DNA of 64,000 nucleotides from Atrina japonica. Lineage: Eukaryota > Mollusca > Bivalvia > Pterioida > Pinnidae. Positions 45,771 through 56,790 of the stretch are shown here, piece by piece. The stretch covers positions 356,004 through 420,003 of the forward strand of contig BROG01000649.1 in assembly GCA_030159075.1 (NCBI GenBank), written 5' to 3'. The notes under the pieces were generated by a model. That model made no database searches. It was given only the letters and a program-made list of their open reading frames with translations, and was not told where the DNA came from. The position numbers were made by a program, and so were the translations under genes. Position 1 is the stretch's first letter. The number at the start of each line of letters is the position of its first letter.

Positions 45771-46475
45771 GTTATCTCCTAATTACGAGAAAATATCTCG
45801 TAATAACGAGAAAATAATGTCGTTATTACGAGATAAGATCTTGTACTTACGAGGCAATTACGCCGTAATAAGGAGGAAAGATCTCGTAATTACGACATAA
45901 TTATGTCATAATAAGGGCAAAAGATCTCGTAAGTATGATATTATTATGTCGTAATAAGGAGAAAAGATCTCGTAAATACGAGATAGTTAGGTCCTTATTA
46001 CGAGAAAAGATCTCGTAATAAGGAGAAAAAGACCTCGTAAGTATGAGATAATTATGTCGTAATAAGGAGAAAAAATCTCGTAAGTATGAGATAATTATGT
46101 CGTAATAAGGAGAAAAGATCTTGTTTGTTGTTTGTTTGTTTATTGTTGTTTAACGCCACTTTCAACAATATTTCAGTTATATTGTGGCGGGAAAAGATCT
46201 CGTAAGTATGAGATAATTATGTCGTTATTACGAGAAAAGATCTCGTTAATACGAGATAATTAGGTCCCAAGTACAAGAAAAGATCTCGTAATTACGAGTT
46301 AATCATTTCGTAATAACGAGAAAAGATCTTGTAATTACGAGTTAATCATTTCGTAATAACGAGAAAAGATCTTGTAATTACGAGTTAATCATTTCGTTAT
46401 AACGAGAAAAGATCTTGTAATTACGAGTTAATCATTTCGTAATAACGAGAAAAGATCTTGTAATTACAAGATAAG
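45771..46475. repeat. Array of CTCGTAATTACGAG-type palindromes
   Basis: About 20 degenerate units mixing CTCGTAATTACGAG (a perfect 14-bp palindrome), CTCGTAATAACGAG, GAAAAGATCTCGTAA and AATTATGTCGTAATAAGGAG. A SINE-like piece (TTATTGTTGTTTAACGCCAC, 46120-46195) is inserted in it. Confidence 0.85.
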
Positions 46476-46544
46476 TATGTAGATATGTAGCACGAAGTGC
46501 TGCACAATGATTTTTTTCCATGAGTAATTGCTTTTATACCCCAA

Positions 46545-47965
46545 TGATGTTCAAAAAATGAAAAACAATCCTTATATTTATATACATTACAATTTTTCAG
46601 TGAAACTGTAGTCCACTGGATACTAAATTCATTCCAGAACACTGACTTTGTGGGGGGTGTTGTCATATGACGTAATGGCTCAACAGTTTTTTGACATGAG
46701 AAGCAGTTCTCTTTTCTGATCGAAAATACTAATGAAATTAAGGTTTATTTTTTCATATCATTTTGAAAGAAACTAGTGATATGGACAATTTTGATACTTA
46801 TTCTCAGATTTAGTTCGCGATTTTTAATATTCGACCATTTAGTAGTGGCGGATTAAATGTGTCGGGAGAGAATTGCCCGAATGGGCCGTGTGTAAATGGC
46901 TGATAGGCTTACAATGTACGATTTGATAGCAACAGATGATCGTTGTTTACAACAAATTTTCGTTTGAATTCTGATCAGTGGAATATACCATAGAAAGTTT
47001 GAGTGTGACTGTTAATATTCGTTCATGACAACTGGAAGTATCCATTCTTTTTGATATTTTACCAATCGCTGAATCAGCTGGGAAATGCCGTGAACTGTGA
47101 AGGGGTGACGATTTCGTAAGTAGATTTATTTCAATATATAGGCTAACCCACTAGCAAATTCTTCCATTCAATTGAAACAAGACAAATGCAGATTATATTG
47201 TGTAATAACAAATTGTTATTGTTCTGTTGAAAAGATAATTATCGACACGTTCGTCATGGAAAATCCGTGTAGGCCTATAAAGTATAATAGATCCATGTCA
47301 ATTCAGACTTCAGTTTTTACCAACTAATTATATAGAGTATCCCGTCAATTTACTGAGAAACCTATGAACACTACTTATTAACTTATGCTCGGCATAACAT
47401 AACAGGTTATGAAAAACGAAATGGGCCTGGTAATTAGCCTAGCAATTAATAGGATTTGAGGTGAACCGAGAGTTGATTACACGCGATGCGAGTGACGAAT
47501 TGTTTCTGACATGAATAGCCTATATGGTGATGGAAAAGCAAGCTGTTTATCAGAAATACAGGACAAAAGTGCACTAGACCTGCCCCCCTTTTCAACCTAC
47601 TTACAAGAAATGTAACTACGAAGCAAATTTTCATTTCTGTGGCCTGTGTTTCTTTTCATAACATGACCTAGATCTATCGCAATAGGCCTATGATATGGGT
47701 ATGTAGATCTACAGTGTGCTACAGACGCAGGTCTAGTCTTGTGTTTTCTATTTCTTTCAGTGATTTTTGTTTGTGGTAATTAATGGCTTTTACATAAAAG
47801 TATGGAATGAAAGTGTGTTATTTTATTCTTTATTGATTCATTCATATGTTCAGAGAATACTTGTCCGAAAAATCACTGCCGTAACATGGTCAAAGAAAGG
47901 GTTTCTTAGATATTCAGGTATCCCTACGCCAGCTAGCGGTTAACACTTAGACACCAAGGGCCAAA
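46545..47965 (-). mobile_element. Dispersed element, copy 2 (inverted relative to 28.7 kb)
   Basis: The reverse complement matches 28685-29865 from AACCGC..GGCGTAGG..ATAC (right) to GTGAAACTGTAGTCCACTGG (left). It is longer than copy 1 because of an insertion around 46800-47080. No shared ORF. Confidence 0.8.
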
Positions 47966-48671
47966 GCAAACAGGTATGCTAGGTAATGTGTGTACACAAC
48001 GTAGAAAAATGACGGAACTGATAACCTGTACACCAGGCATAGAGCTTAAAATAACCTTCAAGAATTGAATGAATCAACCTGTCACTTCGCAAAAACATAT
48101 TCACATCATACATGTTGGAGAATTTTTTCTGGTCAATTTTTTGCCGAAAGTGCTTATGTTCTAAATATTTCATATCTCCAGATAGAGGTCTCTGCAATTA
48201 TTCGAGTCAGTAACTTTTATTTATATTACAATTATTTACAAACAAGTTATGTGAACTTAAAAAATGTCTCGTTGGCTTTGATATTGGCGTTCAGGGGTCC
48301 TTGCTTTGGGAGAAACCCTGAGTTACCGGAGGAAACCCACGTGTCATCACATTTAAATATTAATGACGTAATTTTGTAGCACATGGTGTTGCCCTTCACA
48401 GATTAGATAGGATTTCCAATAATGCTATTTCCCGCATTTGTAAAACCTGGAGCTGCGTTTGCTTTCAAATCTTTGCCTTAGTTCATAAGTCTTCTTAATA
48501 CATGTATGCAAACAAAGAACAACCCTTATTTGGTTCAGTTATCATTTGATATTGGGTAATAAATCAATATAAACGTAGAATCCAGATACATCCATTAGTG
48601 TAATTGAACTCGAGCTGTTCATTTACTTTTAAAAAGCACATGACGTCACAACATGTGGTACACCCTTAAGT
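47966..48671. other. Intergenic, 3' of Mab-21-like gene
   Basis: AT-rich. The last roughly 70 bases before the stop codon (CATGACGTCACAACATG..ACACCCTTAAGTTCAT) are similar to 63320-63358, so the duplicated segment extends into the 3' flank. Confidence 0.5.
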
Positions 48672-49688
48672 TCATCCCTGATTTTGTTGTAAGCAATGCC
48701 GCAAACTACTCATTAAGTGGAGCACTGCTATGTTGTATTTATACCTCCTTCCGGAAAAGAGTTCCAGTTTTCTCCTGGCGTAGTACGACATCACGTGATA
48801 TTTTACAGACTTGCTGATATTGCGCTGGAGCATCATCAGATACCCAATTAAGTTTAAATCATTATGCCGGCAAAATGTGTCAACATATATGTCCGTTTCC
48901 ATGCGCGATAAATAAATTTGGAAATTAGTCTGATCTTTCAGCTGATAGTAACATAATCCCAAAAGTAAATAAGCTTGTGCATGTGGAGTTACCCGGGTAC
49001 ATCCCCATCCATTTATTTCCTTGTTACCGAAAATCTGATATCTAACTGCCAAAGGTAGTGCGGTACTGTCGGCGATATAATTAGATGTTTCTCCCATGGA
49101 TACCGATAATTTGCGCTTTAAAGACCAGTTTCTGTTACATATAGCTTGTATAAACATATAAAGTAAAAGTTTATTTTTTAATATTACTTTAGACCAAGGT
49201 ACGTATCTTTTTAAAATACTCTGTACAATTATCATACATTTGTGAATGTTTCCATTCATTAGGTAAAATGTCGCCAATTGTAAATACCCGGAAGTGGCGT
49301 CATGTTTAGATCCTAGAACAAGTAAATGTCTTGTAAGGTTTAGTGATCGATAACGAAGTACGTTGATTTTGTTTGTCCGTGTTGTCATGGTTTCTTCTGC
49401 CAGAATACTGTACAGCAATTCTTTTACGTGATTGTGGGGCTGTCTGTTTGAGTTCTGTGGTTTAACAACAAATCTTATAATATTGTTCAAAAACTCATAG
49501 TAAGGTTCCTTTTCCTTGAAAAATTGGGGATATCGCCGTACAATCCAAAAAACAGAAATGTAGGCGTCCCAGTAATTCAGAATGGATGCAAACTTAATGG
49601 CATATTTTGGTACCGATACTATGCCACGTTTACCGTCTGTAAGTTGTGAAAACGCTTTGAGCTGCGAAAGTATTTCTGGGATATTCAT
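48672..49688 (-). CDS. Mab-21/cGAS-like protein, C-terminal part (copy 1)
   Basis: 338 codons from the first ATG; the frame is open about 29 codons further upstream to a TGA near 49776, so the exon may begin there. I link it to the molluscan Mab-21/cGAS-like receptor families by its helical, TPR-like C-terminal pattern (TSGYLQLATFYLMNGNIHKC; AVRYQIFGNKEI; PHAQAYLLLGLCYYQL; LNLIGYLMMLQR) and by the nucleotidyltransferase piece just upstream. Such proteins are likely cytoplasmic sensors or enzymes, but that is family knowledge. A paralogue lies at 63359. It could be a living exon or part of a decaying copy. Confidence 0.7.
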   Translation of the reverse strand: MNIPEILSQLKAFSQLTDGKRGIVSVPKYAIKFASILNYWDAYISVFWIVRRYPQFFKEKEPYYEFLNNIIRFVVKPQNSNRQPHNHVKELLYSILAEETMTTRTNKINVLRYRSLNLTRHLLVLGSKHDATSGYLQLATFYLMNGNIHKCMIIVQSILKRYVPWSKVILKNKLLLYMFIQAICNRNWSLKRKLSVSMGETSNYIADSTALPLAVRYQIFGNKEINGWGCTRVTPHAQAYLLLGLCYYQLKDQTNFQIYLSRMETDIYVDTFCRHNDLNLIGYLMMLQRNISKSVKYHVMSYYARRKLELFSGRRYKYNIAVLHLMSSLRHCLQQNQG

Positions 49689-50086
49689 GGATAGAAGATT
49701 TCCAAGATCATTTCTTTTGGGATATTTTGTATCATGACATCCTTGACAAAGTAATGAAGGTATTCATTCCAATTCGTAGCCTCCTGATAGTGTTAAGGCC
49801 GATTTGCGAACGTTTAAAGGTGTTGTTTCTATGGTGGTGGAATAAAACAAATGAAATGAACACAATCACGTCCGGTGACTCGGCCTAAGTTTCCTTTGAT
49901 GTGTTTTAATAGACAGTATAGGTACTCTATTCAATGAATACTTAACCGAGAAATATTCGCGTAGATTGTGTGTCAGAGCCGGGTATTCCAATTGAACTAC
50001 ACCCACCCGAATTTTACTGTACAGATAGCATCCATTTTTTCGATGGCGCGTTAACCATTCTTGCCACTTCCGAGAGCCACGTATGC
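49689..50086 (-). pseudogene. Gap region between the Mab-21-like pieces
   Basis: After the stop at 50087 a different frame carries WQEWLTRHRKNG (about 50020-50065), which resembles the Mab-21 core, then further stops. The expected middle of the Mab-21 domain (roughly 150 residues) is not found. Either an intron with a deleted core or a frameshifted, partly deleted gene. Confidence 0.45.
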
Positions 50087-50557
50087 TTACAAGGTCTGAA
50101 AATTTTGTTCTATGGTGTGGAATAAAACGGTTTTAAAAGGTGATAGTCTTTTTGACATTTCATTCATTTTCAATTTTGAACTAGAAAAATATACACTTCC
50201 CTCGTATCGTTCAACAACAGAATTCAACTCATGGTAAGATGATACCGGAAACGGGCACCTCAGCATGCAGTACGCATAATTTTGTGGTGAAGGGATGATT
50301 ACGAATGGATATCTTACGTTCTCCACAATGTTATCTGAAAGTGAGTAAGCAATGGAATTGGAATCTACGTGCATCAGGTCGCGATCGGCATCTCTGCTAC
50401 ATACGCCCTCTGCGCGACTTCCACTTGGTATGAATTGATAACTTCGAATTCGAGACAATTCTTCAAAAATCAGGGCAAATTGTTGTTGGTTGTACACATC
50501 CTCTTCATTTCCGATAATCATATCCATTATTTTCAGTAAGTCGGAGTTTGCGTCCAT
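50087..50557 (-). CDS. Mab-21/cGAS-like nucleotidyltransferase, N-terminal part
   Basis: 156 codons. Residues 45-62 hold the nucleotidyltransferase signature: SGSRAEG (45-51) followed by DADRDLM, whose D58 and D60 fit the metal-binding acidic pair. The remainder (PFVIIPSPQNYAYCMLRCPF; FKTVLFHTIEQN) follows the molluscan Mab-21 pattern. On the - strand the ATG is directly preceded by TTTCCAG behind a C/T-rich stretch, so an acceptor sits at the start and a 5' UTR intron is likely. The ORF stops early, before the rest of the fold. Confidence 0.75.
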   Translation of the reverse strand: MDANSDLLKIMDMIIGNEEDVYNQQQFALIFEELSRIRSYQFIPSGSRAEGVCSRDADRDLMHVDSNSIAYSLSDNIVENVRYPFVIIPSPQNYAYCMLRCPFPVSSYHELNSVVERYEGSVYFSSSKLKMNEMSKRLSPFKTVLFHTIEQNFQTL

Positions 50558-50668
50558 CTGGAAATGAATAGTTAAACATTATGCAATGAAAAGGACAGAA
50601 GGAAGAAGAAATACATTGTCTGAACATCCTGGATATAGTGAAATATACCTTTATAGTAAGTAGTTAAA

Positions 50669-50770
50669 GGCAGCTCCCTGGCGCGCCATATGAATTTAAC
50701 CGCCACTGATGACGCCATCAGAATGCTGGCTTCTGATTGGTAAATTCAAATGGTGCACCAGGGAGCCGCC
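50669..50770. mobile_element. 102-bp MITE
   Basis: Inverted ends GGCAGCTCCCTGGCGCGCCA and, from the right, GGCGGCTCCCTGGTGCACCA, extending about 32 bases through ATATGAATTTA / TTTGAATTTA. The middle is a short unique spacer. Confidence 0.75.
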
Positions 50771-51150
50771 TGCGACGCCATAACCGGAAGTGCGTCATAC
50801 CAGATGAGGTCATACTGGTAGTGAGGTCATGTTGTCATGGCAATAAGGAGAAAGAGTCATTCATTGAGCTTGGAGGCGTATCTATGGCCGGAAGACACTT
50901 GTACAATGTCGAGTTATTCCTCCTCGTCAGCTGTTTCATCCCGTGGTACCTTATCGGTTTGCAAGAGGAAAACTACTTTAACCTTTATGCTGTACCTGTG
51001 CTCAACAAGGAATCGAACGGGAGTTGGGTATTAGTTATCGATGGTCTAATACGAATCAAGAGTGAGGTTTATAGGTGCTTGGACGACGTGTGAATTGAAT
51101 AAAGCTATATGGCATTTCCCTGATCAGTTCTACACTTTAATTTGTAGCTA
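50771..51150. other. Unassigned region left of the polymerase relic
   Basis: A 118-codon ORF (50737-51093, +) begins inside the MITE and has no recognised domain. A second frame at 50837 encodes a Ser-rich peptide. May belong to the Polinton-like relic; not supported as a gene. Confidence 0.25.
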
Positions 51151-51152
51151 TA

Positions 51153-51930
51153 TTGATCAGTTTCTCTATTAAGCAACAGGCTAGTAGTTTTCCTGCTTCC
51201 TGTCAAACAGTAGAAGACCGTCGTCAGTACATCAAAGAGATTGAAACGAGAGAACAACTTATCATACGGGAAGAAGATGTAGAGAAGAATCTTATCTTAA
51301 GTACCATTGCTAAACTGTTTCTGAACTGTTTGTGGGGTAAATTTGCTCAACGGACTAATTTGCCTCAGACACAGTATGTGGAGAATTACGAAACATTACA
51401 ACAGTTACTTCAAGATGACACTCGTGATATATTACATTTAGAACTGATTCCATATGACGAAGGCCATGATGAGTTAGACATGTTGCCGGTGAATTCGAAA
51501 CTGAAGGATGACTTTGATGAACCCAATGGTTTTAGCAATGTAGTGCTAGCAACCTTTACTACGTCTTTAGCACGGTTACATCTCTATGTCACCCTAGGAC
51601 GTTTGGGAGAATGTGCTATATTTTGATACAGACAGTATCATTTATAAACACGATTCACAGCAGTGGAATCCCACTATAGTGAACAGTTTAGGAGGATGGA
51701 CAGGTGAATTAGATGGCGATTCTCATCCTTTGTCTCGGGAGTCCTAACAATTATGCGTACAAGACTCGTCAGGACTCGTAAAGTCAAAGGAATCTCTTTT
51801 GATAGTCGTACCTTTTCTACGGTCAACGTAGATACATAGAAACAGATGTTACGTGGTCAACAAAAGAAAGTGCTTGTATCGTACCCTCATAAGTCACGCG
51901 AGCGCAACAGCATTAAGTCAAAACACAGGC
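51153..51930 (+). pseudogene. Protein-primed family B DNA polymerase relic (Polinton-like)
   Basis: 51153-51626 encodes 157 codons with STIAKLFLNCLWGKFAQR (about residues 50-67), the motif B region of type-B polymerases. One frame over, from 51613, FDTDSIIY (DTD at 51625-51633) is motif C with the catalytic acidic pair. A stop at 51745 and further shifts follow, and C-terminal-like phrases continue to about 51930. Only the palm/thumb part remains. The break pattern shows it is not functional. Confidence 0.75.
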
Positions 51931-52013
51931 GATGACTACAGAGGTGCGTGTCACGTAGAGACATTGCATTGAAAACTTTTGTACTTTACCTTATGTTATT
52001 GAAAAAGTTTCTC

Positions 52014-52145
52014 CAGATGAAGCAACAGGCAAGTAGTTTTCCTGCTTCCTGTCAAACAGTAGAATACTGTTGTCAGTACCTCAAAGAGATTGAAACGAGA
52101 GAACAACTGATCATACGAGAAAAAGATGTAGAGAATAAAAAGTGA
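52014..52145 (+). pseudogene. Duplicated fragment of the polymerase relic
   Basis: Nearly identical to 51170-51295 (KQQASSFPASCQTVE, EIETREQLIIRE), then stops. A partial internal duplication about 850 bases downstream of the original. Confidence 0.8.
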
Positions 52146-52159
52146 AGGATAAGTGAGAC

Positions 52160-53040
52160 TGTTTGAAAAGTTCATAGTAGTTTTTACGTGACTTTAGCTA
52201 GCGATGCTTGTTTAAAGGTCCTTCCTGATAATACCTTAACAAAATTCAAATTCAAAACTCTTTTACCTCAAGCTTTAAGTATGATGGGTATTGAGTGGGG
52301 TAGCTTTGAGTGAATTGATCTTTCCAAACTGAATAGAATCGGTAGGATCGAATGATAATTACATATATGTCCAGGTTCCCGTTTACGTTCCTTTGGAATC
52401 CGTCGTGACAGCTTAAGATCCCCGAGACCACTCTACGTATCCCAGGAAAAAGAAAATGAAATAGCATCAACATGAGAGTTTTACTATAGAATTTATAAGA
52501 AACACGTCTCGTTAGATGATCCCCAATTTGACCATGTCATCTCTAAAACTGATACGAAGTCGGGGATCGCTTTTGTAAGTAGTATTTTGAGACTTAAATT
52601 TCGTTCGGGGTTTTATGCATTTCTCCTGCTTTAATAGAAGTGATGAGAATTGGATTTTTTAGAGCCTTTCAATATGTCATTGATGGTATAGAAGAACTCT
52701 CTCATAAAAATACTATTCAATTCAGGTATGACTCAGCTTTAGATCGATAAAACTCGGTTTTGAAGCCATTGACATGAATGAGGGTATGACTAAATGGATC
52801 GACATCACACACATGTCTCGGTATCCACCCGTGTGGTCCCTTTTTATACGGGTCAATCGCTCAACATTGGTAACCTTTCCATTGCAATTATGGTTTGAAA
52901 TAAAAAGTATTTTGATACCATTGAAATACAACTGAGAGATAACCTGGGAGGTAAAATTCATTTTACAAGTGGCAAAGTGATTGCCAAACTTCATTTTTGT
53001 CGTGTGATTTAATCATAAAATGAAGTGCATCACAGGACTT
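52160..53040 (+). pseudogene. Further Polinton-like gene debris
   Basis: 52190-52260 reads SDACLKVLPDNTLTKF, which resembles the start of a conserved Polinton ORF that often lies near the polymerase. Later pieces at 52495-52600 and 52645-52740 are open but in different frames. I cannot assign individual genes; frames are broken throughout. Confidence 0.4.
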
Positions 53041-53109
53041 TGGTCAGTTGATGACCGAGAGTCATCGTGTCAACATCTGGTATTGAACCTCTATCAATAT
53101 AAAATGAGA

Positions 53110-53617
53110 AAAGGCCTGTAAAAAGAAGAAATGAAAAGACTATAGGGGCTGAAAGTGGAGAAACAGAGAGAAGAAGAAGAGAAACAGAAAAAGTGAAACA
53201 GAGAGAAGAAGAGAAACAGAGAGAACAAGAGAAACAGAGAGAAAGAATAGGGAAACGATGGAAGGACTGAGTTAGGAAGGACAGGAAAAGGCAAGGACAG
53301 AGAGATGAAGATCGTTACGAATATAAGCCTTCCCCACAGACTCATACCTGTTACATTTGTGGTGAAATTGGACATTATGGTCTCCTAGCTGTCCTAAGAT
53401 TAACGAGTCGGCAACAACGCCAGAAAGAGTTGAACCTGAGAACAAAGTAGAAAGTCGATCTCGTCAATTGGACCAATGTTATAAATGTCATCAGTCAGGT
53501 CATTGGGCTTATGAATGTCCCGAACAGACTTCAACAGGAGTCAAACGTAAACTCAAGTTGATGCTCAAGAAGGGAGGAAAACCCACCAAGATTTTTTTAG
53601 GTACTATTACCATGTAA
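53110..53617 (+). pseudogene. CCHC zinc-knuckle protein remnant
   Basis: A K/R/E-rich stretch (53150-53300) precedes two knuckles. The second, at 53477-53518, is intact CX2CX4HX4C (CYKCHQSGHWAYEC) and the frame runs to a TAA at 53615-53617. The first (Cys codons 53349 and 53358, His 53373, Cys 53390) has 14 instead of 12 bases before the last Cys, so it is frameshifted. Nucleic-acid binding is expected. It could be Polinton-related or retroelement gag. Confidence 0.55.
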
Positions 53618-53759
53618 ATACGTTTACAGCGTCAAGGAATCCGATCCGACCGATCCAGGATAAAAGCTAACGTTCTTTTGCTCCGTGCTGTATGGGCAAG
53701 ATCAAATGTAGTAATGAGACAAAGGGACAAAATGTTTGTTTGCGTGTTTCAAGACTGTT

Positions 53760-53880
53760 TCAAAGTGATGAACGTTTTCAAGTTAATAAGTTAACAAGTT
53801 AAACAGTGTTTTCAAAGTTAATCAGTGTTATTAATGTTAATCAGTGTTTTAAAGTTAATAAGTGTTTTCAAAGTTCATTC
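53760..53880 (+). repeat. Short tandem repeat of about 23 bp
   Basis: About four to five degenerate units of AAAGTTAATCAGTGTTTT. Confidence 0.6.
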
Positions 53881-54156
53881 GTATGTATTGTACATAGTAA
53901 CAGAGGGACGGCCCTAATCCTCTGTCGACTATCTAAAAAAGTGTATTAAACTTATTAAAAAATTAAGTGGAGTGTGTGTATTATGTCTGGGTATAAGGTG
54001 TACACTTAGAGTTTAGAGTATGCTTAGAGTTTAAACCTTGTATCTACACGGTAGACACAAATGTACACAGAGTGATCTGGTGTAAAAAAAACATAGACAA
54101 AACTATGAGTAGGAATAGAAGGATACCAAGAGTAAACGTGTAACACTTAGAGAAGA

Positions 54157-54158
<2 letters not shown>

Positions 54159-54246
<88 letters not shown>
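54159..54246. repeat. (GA)n microsatellite
   Basis: About 43 dinucleotide units, ending GGGGAGAGAG. Confidence 0.95.
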
Positions 54247-54248
<2 letters not shown>

Positions 54249-56480
54249 AGAGAGAGAATAAGGAATAATATATAAATATTGTTGAGACTATAGAACTGCT
54301 CTAATCAGTCATAGGTTTCTTTTCGTAAAAGTTAAGTGGCCCTGAAAAGTACTTTTTGTGTTTTATGCTTTATATGCCATGGCATGAAAAGCATTTTGCT
54401 CCGCTGTCTTTCTCTTTTTCTTTTTTCAAACTCCACGAGCTCTATCAATTCATCGATATTCGTTAGCCAACCCACCGTTCTTCTATCGGCACACACCATC
54501 CATTCTTCTTTTTCTTTTACTTCACCCCACATATTTACACATTCAGCCATGATCAAGCAATTACTATAGACTCTTAGACATACTCAGCCGGGTTTGACGT
54601 CACACATTCCGTGAGCGTTTCTTCTCCTTCTTATTGAACATCGTTTAGTGAAGAACAAAATGGAGAGTACCTATACAGAAGCTATTCACAATATTTTTCT
54701 GTTTCAACAAGAAAAAAATGACCGCGATGCAGTATGATCATTACTATTAGAGTCTACTGATGAAACTTAGAGATGGAGGCTACTGAAACAACTGTAAACC
54801 TAACAGAAAGTCATGGATCAACTCGCCCGTCAGTACCGACAGTGCGTAGACCAGCTCAGTATGTTTGTACTAGAAAACAGATTAGAACTAGTTTTCGTCA
54901 ACTACAGATACCTATCATCATGGCTATCAAGAGAAAGCAGAACGACGCTTACCTCCGAAAAAGAGAAGATGTTACTGTCAATATCAGTAACCTGTACAAC
55001 GGCCCTTTTCAGGGCCACCCAACTCAATAGAAACGTAATCTAGACTGTATTGAGAAATACTAAGTACTCTATAAAACACTCCTTCTTATAAATCCTATAA
55101 CTCAGTTTGTTGTATACACTGCACATTCAGTTTAAAGTTTCTTTTCGTAAGAGATATGTGGTCCTGAAAATGACCATTGTTTTTGTAATATCTGCCATGA
55201 TTCATGAACAGAATGGCAAATACTTCTCGCCCATCTGCTTACGTTTTATCTGTACTCTACCAAACCGCAAAACAGAATTGAGAAGTACAATTCGTCTCAT
55301 GTGAACATCTTTTTTTTCACTGAAGAAAGTTCATATTAATCTTTCGTAACTTCTCTTTAGTATCACGAATAATCTGATTGGTATCATGTACCGGCAAATG
55401 TTCGATTAGAACAGGTTCGTTTTCTTGTCCCAGAGTGTTTTCCATAGCATACTCCATGTTTGACATTTTTTTATTTATTATTATTTTTATCACTCTTAGA
55501 CTGATTTCTCCTAGGCGTCTATCACTCTTTGCTTAGATGCATAGACCAATCATCGAAGAGGTCAAAGTTGACGAGACGGTGTACGTCGCGTGCGCTATAA
55601 TGTTCATATAAAACGCCGTGTGCGTCTCTTTTTACCGCACTTTGTTTCAGATGACTTTGGTGTATCCTGTAAGTGTTTACTTTAAAGAGATGAAGAATAC
55701 CACCAAGACAATGTTTCTCGACACCAGAGTGTTTTGGGAAAGTAAGCCACAGCACATTCTCAACAAGCTAAACACCATGTCTTTTGTAGAGCCGTTGAAT
55801 CAAAAGAGCAGAAGACGGAAGATAGTCTGCTGCTGCCTATAAGGATTTTCAAACGGTAAGTGTTAAGTCTAACTTATATTAAGTGAATGTTAACATTCAA
55901 TAGTTCTTTTTACTTGATCGATAGAATTTTATGAGACCGAGATTCAGACTAGTCAATTCTAAAAATATTAACTTCAATAATCAACAGAATAAGTTCAGTT
56001 AGACTCCTAAGAGCTCATTTGGCATCCCAAGCTTGAAGAGTCAACATCGTCAGAAAAAATCCTCTGGGTGAGTGTTTCAATTTTTTTTATATACAGAAGT
56101 ACAAAAACGCTGTAAAATTATACAGATACTGTTTTCATCGTTTGAACTTTGATACTTGTTGAAACGACGTAAGTGAACAACTTCATACTTTACCACTTTG
56201 TCACTTGTGTCACTTTGTCACTTGTGTTACTTTGAGACTTCGTAACTTAGAATGTTGCATACGTTTATGAGAACGGCACACACACTTGATCAATTGGCAA
56301 GCTTTGAGAACGGCACACACTCACTTGATCACTTTGGCAAAGTTTGAGTAGGTTACACACTTTCATGTTCTATGTATCTCTCTCCTGCCGTGAGATTAGT
56401 CAGTCTCTGAAAAACTAGATATCCAATGATTCCATAGCCAAGATGGCTATCCTCCCTATGCTTCCTGTTTCACTTCCCAC
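54247..56480. other. Unassigned intergenic region
   Basis: Two diverged stretches near 54325 and 55138 share CTTTTCGTAA followed by GTGG.CCTGAAAA, a possible old duplication. ORFs of 74-90 codons at 54332, 54336, 54773, 54813 and 55618 have no domain I recognise. Small tandem motifs (TTGTCACTTGTGTCACTT, near 56200; GAACGGCACACAC, twice near 56270-56310). Confidence 0.3.
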
Positions 56481-56499
56481 CCTCCCTCTCTGATTTAGT

Positions 56500-56790
56500 G
56501 CATACAGTCCATAAAGTAATCTCCCCTTTAGTTCCATCCCTAAAGTCTATACAAGGTGATCTCCCTTTTGTTCCACCTATACCATCTATACAGAGTGATG
56601 TTTCACCTATAGTTTATAAACAGTGATCTCCCCTTTGTTCCACCTATACAGTCTATACAGAGTAATCTCCCTTTTGTCCTACTAATGCAGGCTATACAGA
56701 GTGATCTCCCCTTTGTCTCATCTATACAGTCTTTACACAGTGATCTCACCATTTGTCACAGTGTCTATACAGAGTGATCTCCCCTGCTGA
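56500..56790 (+). repeat. Minisatellite of about 40 bp
   Basis: About seven degenerate units of GTGATCTCCCCTTTGTTCCA..CCTATACAGTCTATACAGA. Confidence 0.85.

Noticed and set aside
48065..48379. ORF ending in a PELPEETH phrase
   Set aside because: The phrase looks like a translated piece of a dispersed repeat rather than a conserved protein; no further support.
52722..52994. 90-codon minus-strand ORF in the Polinton-like tract
   Set aside because: Other signs of coding in the tract are on the + strand; no motif seen in this frame.
53094..53375. 93-codon minus-strand ORF rich in Phe/Ser/Leu
   Set aside because: Antisense of a purine-rich K/R/E stretch preceding the zinc knuckles; low-complexity artefact.
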